NCBI GenBank assembly: GCA_022865305.1
Contig: JALHSP010000078.1
Span: 42,891-106,890 of the forward strand
DNA from: Bacteroidales bacterium
Lineage (GTDB): Bacteria; Bacteroidota; Bacteroidia; Bacteroidales; VadinHA17
Direction of reading: 5' to 3'
DNA: 64,000 bases
Positions 37,480 through 46,156 of this stretch are shown here, piece after piece. Position 1 is the first letter of the stretch. Each line of letters opens with the position of its first letter. A model generated the notes under the pieces. It had not been told where the DNA came from. It saw only the letters and a program-made list of their open reading frames with translations, and made no database searches. Made by a program: the position numbers and the translations under genes.

Positions 37480-38523
37480 TCACCATTTTATTTTGTGTGC
37501 AGCTTCAAGCACCTTTAATGCATTTGTTTCAATATCATCAGTATCTGTGCTGATATAAAAAATATCCCTGGTTCGTTTTCTCTTAATACTGAACATGTAG
37601 GTTTTATCATAATACTTAAGGGTTATCTCAGTTGCTCTGGCAAAATCTCCCGATTCTATTGCGCCTATGGCTTCTCTGGTATTATCCATGCCAAGCCTTT
37701 TGCTGATCTTCATAACCGCCCCCTTCAGCAAATCCGGAGGATAATTAGAGTATTCATCGACAAGCCTGGGCAACCTGGTCTTTAAATCCATAAGCAGTAT
37801 GACTGTGGGTGTTTCCTGCATGTTGTTATAGAATGCGTCAGGCATGAATACGGTACCTATATTCCGGCTTTCATCCTCGACCCATAAAGGAGTATCTTTA
37901 TTAATCTGTTTCCACTCATCAAATAATAAATTTGCAAAATGTTCTGAAGAGGGTTGTGAAGGCTGACCCAGAGAGCCAAAGGCAGAACCCCTGTGATTAG
38001 CCAGACCCTCCAGGTCAATAACCTGCTCGCCATGTTTTTTCAGGAAATTCAGTATATGGGTTTTACTGCTTCCGGTCATTCCCCCCAGGACAATCATTTT
38101 CCGTTTTTCAGAAAGGCTTTTAAGAATATGATGCCTGTACGATTTATACCCTCCTTCGAGTACTTCAGTATCAATATCACCAAGTGAAAATAACCAGGCC
38201 ATTGCTTCCGACCTCATTCCGCCTCTCCAGCAGTGAACAAGTATTTTCCTCTTTTCGGCAATTTTAATGGCATCCGACAGCTTTGAATGCATTGAAGGAC
38301 CTGAAAGTTCTATTCCTTTGATTATAGCTTTGCTTCGGCCTTCCTTTTTATATTTTATCCCAACTATTTCGCGTTGTTTGTCATCAAACAAAGGGATATT
38401 GATTGCTCCGGGAATATGGCCATGGTTATATTCTGCAGGAGATCTGACATCTGCTACAGGATACTCTTCGGCCAGCTTCAGAAATTTTCCGATATCAATT
38501 TTAACGGAAGCAGGAGATATCAT
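37480..38523 (-). CDS. mnmH: tRNA 2-selenouridine synthase
   Basis: 347-residue SelU/MnmH. The N-terminal rhodanese domain (about 8-125) carries the catalytic cysteine in VHCWRGGMRSEAM (C98). A P-loop follows (GGMTGSSKT, about 147-155) with the C-terminal ATPase-like domain. The enzyme replaces sulfur with selenium in 2-thiouridine at tRNA position 34 and needs SelD, which is not in this window. It is the last gene of a minus-strand run, 44 bases after the hybrid kinase. Confidence 0.92.
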   Translation of the reverse strand: MISPASVKIDIGKFLKLAEEYPVADVRSPAEYNHGHIPGAINIPLFDDKQREIVGIKYKKEGRSKAIIKGIELSGPSMHSKLSDAIKIAEKRKILVHCWRGGMRSEAMAWLFSLGDIDTEVLEGGYKSYRHHILKSLSEKRKMIVLGGMTGSSKTHILNFLKKHGEQVIDLEGLANHRGSAFGSLGQPSQPSSEHFANLLFDEWKQINKDTPLWVEDESRNIGTVFMPDAFYNNMQETPTVILLMDLKTRLPRLVDEYSNYPPDLLKGAVMKISKRLGMDNTREAIGAIESGDFARATEITLKYYDKTYMFSIKRKRTRDIFYISTDTDDIETNALKVLEAAHKIKW

Positions 38524-38567
38524 TTGTTTACCTGAATTTACTGCCTGAAACGATGTTATATCCTGAC

Positions 38568-41384
38568 CTATTCCTTTTTAAAGTGCCTGGCAAAAAGTTG
38601 CTTCAGGTCCTCAATCCTTACAGGTTTGGTAATAAATTCCTTAATTCCTGATAACTCGGCTTTCCTTTTTGATTCAGGCATATTGTCTGCAGTAAAGGCA
38701 ATGATCAAAACAGTACTATCGCTCTGAAGTATTTTCCTGGAGGTTTCGAATCCGTCCATCTCAGGCAATATCAGGTCCATAAAAATAAGATCATACTTTT
38801 TTGTTCTGGCCTGAATATAACCTTCTTTCCCATTATCAGCAAGATCGTATGAATATCCAAGGTTTTTAAGCATGGCGCCCATAGTTTTCTGATTCAGTTT
38901 ATTATCCTCAACGACCAAAATCCTGATATTATCTTTTATATTGCTGACATTAACAGTATCGGATTGCCTCTCAATAAAAGGGAAGCTTTCCTGAAGGACA
39001 TTTATCAACTCACTGATATCATATGGCTTTACCATGTAGTGATCAATTCCAAGAGTTATACATTTCTTAAAATTCCCTTTTTTATCATTGGCGCTTATTA
39101 AAAGCTCAATGAAATTAACAGAAAGATTATTCTCCCAGATAGATTTTGCAACATCAAATCCATTGAATCCCTCATTGTCAAGCATAACGATGAGGCTATA
39201 CTTGTCGTCAGGATGATTAAGGCTGGATTTTATCTGAGATGGTGTTGATTTCTGGAATGTTGTTACCGAAATATCCAGGCCAAGCTTATGAAATGAGCCA
39301 AGGATCTGCTCGTTACGTATTTGATTTCCTGTAATGATCAGAGTTTTAATTTTATCAAATGACGTGATTTTTTCAACATTGAGGCTTTTTACAGGTTTGT
39401 CGTTGGAATAGGTCTGTATGGTAAAGAAAACTTTTGTACCCTTGTCAGCTGATATGCCGGAAGGACTTTCTGCAATTAACTGACCCCCCATCATTTCAAC
39501 AATTTGCCGTGCCAGAATTGTTCCGAAACCCGACTCATCGGCATTCTTAACAGCTTTTGATTCTATATTTACAAAGTCGCCGAAGATCTTTTTAAGACTT
39601 GCTTTATCAAAACTGATTCCGGTATCCTGCAATTTAAATCCTAAAGTAATAATTCCGTTTTTGTTGCTCTGCAGCCTGCAATCCAGGCGTATTTCTCCCT
39701 TTTGCGTGTTTCTTATGGAATTGTTAAGAAGGTTTGTCAGGATCTGCCGGAGCCTGAAAGGATCACCAATAATGCTTTCCGGGACGTTATCCCCCACCGT
39801 GCAGGAAACAGATAATTCATTTGCTGAAACATTTGTTTTTGCAAGATCAATGCAATAACTTATCTCTTCCCTGAGATTGTATGGAACCTCATCAAGAATC
39901 ATTTTTCCTGTTTCTATTTTTGAGAAATCCAGTATGTCATTAATTATACTCAGAAGAACCTCTGTTGACCGACGCAGAAGACTGACAATATTTTTAACCT
40001 CATTCGACAGATCATATTTACTGAGAATATCAGCCATACCAATTATTCCGTTCAATGGTGTTCTGATCTCATAACTCATTCTTGCCAGAAACTCGGATTT
40101 GGCTACATTGGCTTTTGCTTCCTGCTTCCTTGCAGATTCCAGCATGGTTACGTCAATCAGTATCTCCATTGTGGCTTCTTCTCCCCTGAAAATAACCGGA
40201 AAACTATTTCTGTAAAGTACTATCTCACCGATTTCTTTCTTTATAACAACAAACTGACTTGGATTAAAAGAACCACCAAGGTTTTTTGCAAAATATTCGC
40301 TGGCATCCGACACTGAGGTCTCAGGGAATATCTTGCCTATCATTTCTTCTTCTCCGGGATATGCATACTGGGTAGCAGCAACCTTATTGGCTTTGATTAT
40401 CTCCCTGTTTTTATTATGTATAATCACTCCGACAGGCATCTCATCGATTAGCCTGAATAACATTTTTTCTGATTCACCTAACCGACTTATTTCTGATTTC
40501 TGCGAATTGATGAATCTCCAGAAAATAAAAATTATTGTCTGAATGAGGATCAGTGTTCCAATTCCAATAAAAAGAGAGTTTCTTTTAAGGTACCTCTGAA
40601 AGAAATCAGTTGGTGCAGAAAATACAAGGCCAAGATCTCTCTGAAGAAGCTGTGTCGAATAATATGCTGAAATCAGTTCCTTTGATTTATCATCGATCTT
40701 CGCATGATGAATAATATTTCCGGAAGATCCCTCTGATAAAGCAGAAGTGATTTTCTCAATCTCATTAATCTCCAGTCTTTTTTTATTATTACTAAAAATA
40801 ATTTCACCGGAATCACTTACCACCCATTGCCATTGATAATCCTCAAGTTGAAATACTGAAAAGATTTCAGCAAAGTACTTCTTATAGTCAACAGTTACTA
40901 CTAAGTTTGCTACTGTTGTATTGTTCTTGATCACCGGCAGGTAATATTCATACGTCCTGTTTTCCAGGACCGGTTTTTCCATATCAAAAATCTTTCCCTG
41001 AACATGAAGCACAAACTGCTGTGGCAGCCAGGTGTCACCATCCTTTTTTAAAGTATATTCGTTTTTATTATTATCAAACAATTTAATCCCGGTTACAAAG
41101 TCCTGATATTTCGAGAAGAATAATTTCATTTTCTCCTCAGCCATGTATTTATTTTGCGGATTGCTGAAGAACATCGCAAGATCTTCCGAATAGTTTATCT
41201 CATTAAGATCACTTACGAAATAATTGTTGGTACTGTCGACAGAAAGTCCGACAATCTGTACCTGCCGGTTCAGCAGAGTAATAATATAATTTAATTGTTT
41301 CTTATACAGATCCCTGTAGTAGAACACATTAGCCAGTATTATTACTAAAAATACTGCATAAACAAAAATCAATATTCTCCTCAT
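38568..41384 (-). CDS. hybrid histidine kinase-like protein lacking the phosphoacceptor His
   Basis: 938 residues from the ATG at 41384 (MRRILIFVYAVF). Two membrane helices (about 5-22 and 275-300) flank a periplasmic sensor, followed by a PAS-like domain, HisKA, HATPase, a diverged receiver and a canonical receiver. The H-box, normally MSHEIRTPLNG, reads MSYEIRTPLNG (Tyr438, codon TAT): the phosphoacceptor is missing. The ATP-lid motif is also weak (ESGFGTILAR). The last receiver keeps D870 in FMDLILPEMDG and the lysine in ITKPV. The protein may be a phosphatase, a scaffold, or depend on another kinase. Confidence 0.88.
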   Translation of the reverse strand: MRRILIFVYAVFLVIILANVFYYRDLYKKQLNYIITLLNRQVQIVGLSVDSTNNYFVSDLNEINYSEDLAMFFSNPQNKYMAEEKMKLFFSKYQDFVTGIKLFDNNKNEYTLKKDGDTWLPQQFVLHVQGKIFDMEKPVLENRTYEYYLPVIKNNTTVANLVVTVDYKKYFAEIFSVFQLEDYQWQWVVSDSGEIIFSNNKKRLEINEIEKITSALSEGSSGNIIHHAKIDDKSKELISAYYSTQLLQRDLGLVFSAPTDFFQRYLKRNSLFIGIGTLILIQTIIFIFWRFINSQKSEISRLGESEKMLFRLIDEMPVGVIIHNKNREIIKANKVAATQYAYPGEEEMIGKIFPETSVSDASEYFAKNLGGSFNPSQFVVIKKEIGEIVLYRNSFPVIFRGEEATMEILIDVTMLESARKQEAKANVAKSEFLARMSYEIRTPLNGIIGMADILSKYDLSNEVKNIVSLLRRSTEVLLSIINDILDFSKIETGKMILDEVPYNLREEISYCIDLAKTNVSANELSVSCTVGDNVPESIIGDPFRLRQILTNLLNNSIRNTQKGEIRLDCRLQSNKNGIITLGFKLQDTGISFDKASLKKIFGDFVNIESKAVKNADESGFGTILARQIVEMMGGQLIAESPSGISADKGTKVFFTIQTYSNDKPVKSLNVEKITSFDKIKTLIITGNQIRNEQILGSFHKLGLDISVTTFQKSTPSQIKSSLNHPDDKYSLIVMLDNEGFNGFDVAKSIWENNLSVNFIELLISANDKKGNFKKCITLGIDHYMVKPYDISELINVLQESFPFIERQSDTVNVSNIKDNIRILVVEDNKLNQKTMGAMLKNLGYSYDLADNGKEGYIQARTKKYDLIFMDLILPEMDGFETSRKILQSDSTVLIIAFTADNMPESKRKAELSGIKEFITKPVRIEDLKQLFARHFKKE

Positions 41385-41450
41385 CTGTGAAACACATTTG
41401 ACTTCCAAAGGTAACAAAGATAGTTTTTAATAAATAAATCAATTTCCTGT

Positions 41451-42377
41451 TCACCGGTACTTACGATTCTCATCATCGAGGATATTGAGATAACTCCTGT
41501 AACGGAGCGGATTGACCTGCCCGCTTTCAACGGCAGTCCTGACTGCACAACCCGGTTCGTCATAATGAAGACAATTATAAAACCGGCAGTCTCTGGAAAT
41601 TCTGAATATTTCCGGGAAAAAATGGTATATCTCGTTCCTTTCCATATCAACCATTCCAAATCCCCTTATCCCTGGGGTGTCAATAACAAATCCCCCAAAC
41701 GGCATACGGTGCATTTCAGGAAATGTCGTTATATGTTTTCCCTGCTTGTGATAATCCGACACCTCCTCTGTTTTTAAATTCAAAAAAGGATTTAACAGAT
41801 TTAAAAGAGTGCTTTTACCCACCCCTGAATTGCCTGAAATAAGGTTTATCTTATTTTTCATTTTTTCCCTGAGCGAATCAACACCGGAATTGTTTTTTAC
41901 AGAAAGACAGAAGCATTCATATCCGATTTTGCTGTAAAGAGAAATCAGGTTTAGCATTTTTGATTGTTCTTCTTCGCCATACAGATCGGTCTTATTAATA
42001 ATTATACTTGCCGGAATACGATATGCTTCAGCAGTAATCAGAAACCGGTCTATAAATTCAACCGGTGTTTCCGGCAATATAATTGTTATCATCAGGAATA
42101 CCTGATCAAGATTCGCTGCTATGATCTGGGATTGTTTTGACAAATTTGAAGCTTTCCGGAGGATATAGTTCTTACGATCAAGGACCTCAGTAATTACACC
42201 TGAACTATTACTTTTTTCAAATTCAAACATGATATAGTCTCCGACTGCAACAGGATTAGTGGATCGCAGCTCTTTAACCCTGAATTTACCCTTTAATGTA
42301 CATTCAATGGTTTTTCCTTCGTTATACAGAACCCTGTAGTGGCTTCCGGTAGATTTTATAATGAGGCCTTTTTCCAA
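41451..42377 (-). CDS. rsgA: ribosome small subunit-dependent GTPase A
   Basis: 308 residues from a TTG at 42377 (LEKGLIIKSTGSHYRV), which matches the usual RsgA start. An in-frame ATG at 42461 would add 28 residues encoded by a palindromic repeat and is unlikely. The OB-fold is followed by a circularly permuted GTPase: G4 INKTD, G1 GNSGVGKST, G3 DTPGIRGFG. The C-terminal zinc site is CRFYNCLHYDEPGC. RsgA helps 30S maturation. Confidence 0.93.
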   Translation of the reverse strand: MEKGLIIKSTGSHYRVLYNEGKTIECTLKGKFRVKELRSTNPVAVGDYIMFEFEKSNSSGVITEVLDRKNYILRKASNLSKQSQIIAANLDQVFLMITIILPETPVEFIDRFLITAEAYRIPASIIINKTDLYGEEEQSKMLNLISLYSKIGYECFCLSVKNNSGVDSLREKMKNKINLISGNSGVGKSTLLNLLNPFLNLKTEEVSDYHKQGKHITTFPEMHRMPFGGFVIDTPGIRGFGMVDMERNEIYHFFPEIFRISRDCRFYNCLHYDEPGCAVRTAVESGQVNPLRYRSYLNILDDENRKYR

Positions 42378-42430
42378 AAGAATAATATTTGAAACAAAAA
42401 TAAATAATCCAATGATAATTATTGAAATGC

Positions 42431-42458
42431 GTAGGGACGTTGAATGCAACGTCCCTAC
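42431..42458. repeat. palindromic repeat (GTAGGGACGTTG hairpin)
   Basis: Perfect 12-base stem GTAGGGACGTTG / CAACGTCCCTAC with an AATG loop between pfp and rsgA. Its core recalls the 34-base palindrome at 31337. Such elements are widespread intergenic repeats; this one explains the misleading 5' extension of rsgA. Confidence 0.8.
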
Positions 42459-42493
42459 CAAAATATTTCAAAATATTTCAAATCCCTAATTTG

Positions 42494-43726
42494 TCAATTA
42501 TCCGATGCCATCAGCAGGAATGGCTTCATTTCAAAACTATGATAGTATGGTCTGAGCCTTTCAACATTGTAGTAATCTGATACTTTAACCACTTTTTTGG
42601 AAGATGTTACCACATCAATCGGAACATTGTCATAACGTCCATTCTTCAGAACAACTATTCTTCCATGTACCCCTTTCAGAATAAGATCAAGGGCAAGGTT
42701 ACCATAAGCCATCGGGACAATTGAATCAAGAAAATCAGGATCTCCTCCACGCACCATATATCCCAGCTTCTGGTTTATCACATTAATTGTTTTACCCTTG
42801 TTGAATTTTCCCGATAGTTCTTTAAGTTTTGCAGAAACAAGATCGCCTATGCCTCCAAGTTTAGCATGTCCGTATGCATCTTTTTCACTATCAGTGAAAA
42901 CCATATCTCCTCCTTTGAACATTGCTCCTTCAGAAACAAGCACAACAGAATATTTACTTGGATTAAGGTTTCGGTCCTCAACAAGTAGTTTTGTAAGCAG
43001 TTCTATATCAAATCTATATTCAGGAATAACGCATCTGTTAGCTGAACCTGCCATTGTAGGAAGCATGGCAGTAAATCCTGCATAACGGCCGAATACTTCC
43101 AGAACAAGAAGCCTTTCATGTGAACCAGCCGAAGTTCTCAGGCTGTTTGTCATCTGGATGGTCCGGGTAACACATGTGCTGAAGCCAATACAGTAATCGG
43201 TTCCCGGAACATCATTGTCCATTGTCTTAGGGATCGCAACAACATTAACACCTTTTTTGAAGAGGTGAACACCATAGCTGAGTGTATCGTCTCCCCCGAT
43301 TGGGATAAGATAATCAACATTCAACCACTCCAGATTTTTAATAACCTCAGGAGTAAGATCATTCATTTCTGCATTATATGTGCCCTGAAGATGCTCAGGC
43401 ACACTCGATTTTGACATGTGACTCGGCCGCGTTCTTGAAGTGTGTAAAAAAGTACCCCCCGTACGGCCGGCTTTATTTACTATATCATCAGTTAATACCT
43501 GGTAGCAGTTGCTGTTATCAGCCTTATGATCCCTGATCAGTTCTGTTATCCCTGCCCATCCTCTTCTCAGTCCTATAACTTTGTAACCTTCACGGTTTGC
43601 ACGTATTGTCACAGCCCGAATTGCCGGATTAAGTCCGGGTACATCTCCTCCTCCTGTCAGAATTGCTATAATCCCTTTTGTCGCTTTTTGATTTACCATG
43701 GTTTTCTGCTTTTTATTTATTCCCAT
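42494..43726 (-). CDS. pfp: 6-phosphofructokinase, probably PPi-dependent
   Basis: 410-residue phosphofructokinase; the first 16 residues may be replaced by a start at MVNQKATKG. The nucleotide-site motif is IGGDDT (146-147 Asp-Asp) and the substrate motif PKTMDND (K167). ATP-dependent enzymes have GGDGS and often PGT; an Asp at the second position and a Lys before TMDND are the known hallmarks of pyrophosphate-dependent enzymes. It would convert fructose 6-phosphate to the 1,6-bisphosphate reversibly using PPi. It is the first gene of the pfp-rsgA-kinase-mnmH run. Confidence 0.88.
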   Translation of the reverse strand: MGINKKQKTMVNQKATKGIIAILTGGGDVPGLNPAIRAVTIRANREGYKVIGLRRGWAGITELIRDHKADNSNCYQVLTDDIVNKAGRTGGTFLHTSRTRPSHMSKSSVPEHLQGTYNAEMNDLTPEVIKNLEWLNVDYLIPIGGDDTLSYGVHLFKKGVNVVAIPKTMDNDVPGTDYCIGFSTCVTRTIQMTNSLRTSAGSHERLLVLEVFGRYAGFTAMLPTMAGSANRCVIPEYRFDIELLTKLLVEDRNLNPSKYSVVLVSEGAMFKGGDMVFTDSEKDAYGHAKLGGIGDLVSAKLKELSGKFNKGKTINVINQKLGYMVRGGDPDFLDSIVPMAYGNLALDLILKGVHGRIVVLKNGRYDNVPIDVVTSSKKVVKVSDYYNVERLRPYYHSFEMKPFLLMASDN

Positions 43727-43855
43727 ATTCTTTTTTTTAAAGACCTTAAAAGTAAAACATTTTCATAATATTTTTATGGATTCTTAAAGTAATAAAGCAG
43801 AACTGTTTTAATTTTATGGTTTAACAGTGATAATCGTTGAAATTTTCAAATTGAA

Positions 43856-44794
43856 ATGCCAGATAAACATCCTGATAAAAATTCCAAAGTGCTTATTACA
43901 GGCGGAAGCGGACTTGTCGGAAGATATCTTACATCGGTATTGTTAGCTGAAGGATTTAAAGTATCTCATCTTTCCAGAAAACAGGATCAGTTTGGCAGAG
44001 TAAGGGTCTACCGCTGGGATCCTGCCAGACATATAATTGATCCTCTGATTTTTGAAGGCATTGATTATATAATTCACCTGGCCGGTGCAAATATCGGAGA
44101 AAAGAGGTGGACACAAAAGCGCAAAAAGGAGATTATTAACAGCCGGGTAGAGTCGGCCAGATTATTTTTTAAAATCATTGAAGACAACAGAATACGACTT
44201 AAAGCATTTATTTCAGCCTCTGCCACCGGTTATTATGGACAGGTGACCTCCGATAAGATTTTCAATGAAGATGATTTATCTGCAGAAGATTTCCTTGGCA
44301 ACACCTGCAGGTTATGGGAGGATACTGCCGATAAGTTTAAAAATATTGGTATCCGTACGGTCAAGATCCGTACAGCTGTCGTTCTTGAAAAAAATGAAAG
44401 CGCCCTTGGACGATTGCTCTTACCGGCCAGTCTGGGCATATTTCCCAGGTTGGGAAATGGTAGACAATATATGCCCTGGATACATATAAAAGATCTGTGT
44501 AATATTTACCTGAAAGCCATGCTGGATGAAAAAATGGAGGGAGCTTATAATGCAGCTGCTCCTCATCATGTGTCCTACCACTACTTTATGAAAACACTAG
44601 CACAGGTCATTAAAAAACCTTTTTTCCATCCACCTGTACCGGCACTGGTTTTGAGAACATTAATGGGTGAAATGTCGGATTTGGTTCTGAAAGGGAGCAG
44701 AATTTCACCGGATAAAATAATAAAAGCAGGTTATCAGTTTACTTTTGATAACCTGCATGATGCTCTCAGAGAAATAATCTCTTCGGGTAACTAA
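43856..44794 (+). CDS. TIGR01777-family NAD-dependent epimerase
   Basis: 312-residue short-chain dehydrogenase-like protein of the YfcH/SDR39U1 group. The Rossmann motif is TGGSGLVGRYL near the N-terminus; family hallmarks are HLAGANIGEKRWT, SRVESAR and the C-terminal DUF1731 segment (ALVLRTLMGEMSDLVLKGSR). Its reaction is unknown. It is divergent from pfp and stands alone. Confidence 0.9.
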   Translation: MPDKHPDKNSKVLITGGSGLVGRYLTSVLLAEGFKVSHLSRKQDQFGRVRVYRWDPARHIIDPLIFEGIDYIIHLAGANIGEKRWTQKRKKEIINSRVESARLFFKIIEDNRIRLKAFISASATGYYGQVTSDKIFNEDDLSAEDFLGNTCRLWEDTADKFKNIGIRTVKIRTAVVLEKNESALGRLLLPASLGIFPRLGNGRQYMPWIHIKDLCNIYLKAMLDEKMEGAYNAAAPHHVSYHYFMKTLAQVIKKPFFHPPVPALVLRTLMGEMSDLVLKGSRISPDKIIKAGYQFTFDNLHDALREIISSGN

Positions 44795-44799
44795 ACAAG

Positions 44800-46134
44800 C
44801 TATTTTCCTCCTATCTGCATTTCGGTAACCCGGAATGTCGGTGCTGCATCGGTTCTGTTCATATCAATATCATTCCCCATCATATCTATTGCATTCAGAA
44901 TATCAAATGCTCTTCCGGCAATTGTAACGCCCTTTACAGGATGGGCTATTTCGCCGTTTTCTATCCAGAGTCCGCTTGCACCTCCACTGAAATTGCCGCT
45001 TACTGAATCAATGCCATACCCTGTTACTCCAAGCAGAAGCAGCCCTTTTTTCGTTGCTGCGATTATCTCATTTCTTGAGTGCTTTCCTGTTGAGACATAA
45101 ACATTATGGGGGCCTATGCCAGGCAGGGAGCTGAAGCCTCTGCGTGATGCGTTTCCCGTACTTTTAACTCCTGCACGCCTGGCAGCCTTTGTATTATAAA
45201 TGAAGTTTTTCAATACTCCGTTTTCAACCAGGGTGTTTTTAATTGTGGGTACACCTTCTCCGTCAAAAGGAGCACTTCCGAGGCTTCTCTGCCTAGTGCC
45301 GTCATCAGTCATTGTCAGAAGAGGTGAGGCAAACTGTTTATTCAGATAATCTTTCAGGAAACTTGCTCCCTGGAGAACACGCTCTCCGTTGATAGCAGTT
45401 ATTATCCCTCCTAAAAGAGACCTCGCAACATCAGGATCGAAAATGATTGCTGCCTTCTGTGTCTTTATCATGACAGGATCCAACAATTCTATTGCCTTTT
45501 TGGAAGCAACGGCCGCAATTTCTTCAAGCGGGACCAGATCAGAGAAGAAGACTCTTGAACAGTATTCTCCTCCGGTATTTTTCTGATCACCTTTTTCAGC
45601 AACAACAGATACACCAACGGAGCATCCTGAAGATTTATAGGATTTAACTATGCCATTGGAGTTTGCTATAAATACTTCTGATTCACCCTCTCCATAGCCG
45701 GCACCTGAACTTTTAGTAATTCTGGGATCTTTCATTGCAAGCTTCTCAAGATCAAGAGCCATTTTGATTTTTTTATCCATCGATTCAGCAATAATCCCGG
45801 GATCATATAAATCTGCTATTGCGGTTATACCTTTATCATCAGTAATAACATTGTTTTCATCAGGAGTAGATAGCTTTGCAAATGCTATTGCCCTGGCAAT
45901 TGTATCTTCAAGTGCTCTGTTGCTGAAATCGTTGCAATGACTGAATCCCATTTTGCCGTCAACAATAACCCTGAATCCCACTCCCTGTGATGAAGCTTCT
46001 TCAATGGTTTCAATTTCAGATTTAAGCACATTAACTGACAGATTCCTGTTTGTCTCAAGAAAAACTTCTGCAGCATCTGCTCCAAGACTGATGCATTTCT
46101 TTACCAGTTTTTCTGTTAAATCTATATATTTCAT
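44800..46134 (-). CDS. pmbA: TldD/PmbA family protein, PmbA (TldE) type
   Basis: 444 residues from the ATG at 46134 (MKYIDLTEKLVKK), which has an AGAG sequence just upstream; an earlier ATG at 46179 would overlap the tldD gene by 23 bases. The PmbA hallmarks are FRVIVDGKMGFS, FDPDVARSLLG, SLPGIGPHNVYVSTG and GNFSGGASGLWIENG. It lacks the HExxxH zinc motif and is the non-catalytic partner of the TldD-type protease encoded just upstream. No signal peptide is visible, in contrast to its partner. Confidence 0.9.
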   Translation of the reverse strand: MKYIDLTEKLVKKCISLGADAAEVFLETNRNLSVNVLKSEIETIEEASSQGVGFRVIVDGKMGFSHCNDFSNRALEDTIARAIAFAKLSTPDENNVITDDKGITAIADLYDPGIIAESMDKKIKMALDLEKLAMKDPRITKSSGAGYGEGESEVFIANSNGIVKSYKSSGCSVGVSVVAEKGDQKNTGGEYCSRVFFSDLVPLEEIAAVASKKAIELLDPVMIKTQKAAIIFDPDVARSLLGGIITAINGERVLQGASFLKDYLNKQFASPLLTMTDDGTRQRSLGSAPFDGEGVPTIKNTLVENGVLKNFIYNTKAARRAGVKSTGNASRRGFSSLPGIGPHNVYVSTGKHSRNEIIAATKKGLLLLGVTGYGIDSVSGNFSGGASGLWIENGEIAHPVKGVTIAGRAFDILNAIDMMGNDIDMNRTDAAPTFRVTEMQIGGK

Positions 46135-46156
46135 CTCTATATTATTTGAAATTAAA

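Noticed and set aside
42378..42461. N-terminal extension of rsgA from an upstream ATG
   Set aside because: The extension is translated from a palindromic repeat and A/T-rich spacer; homologous RsgA proteins begin at the KGLIIKSTG region.
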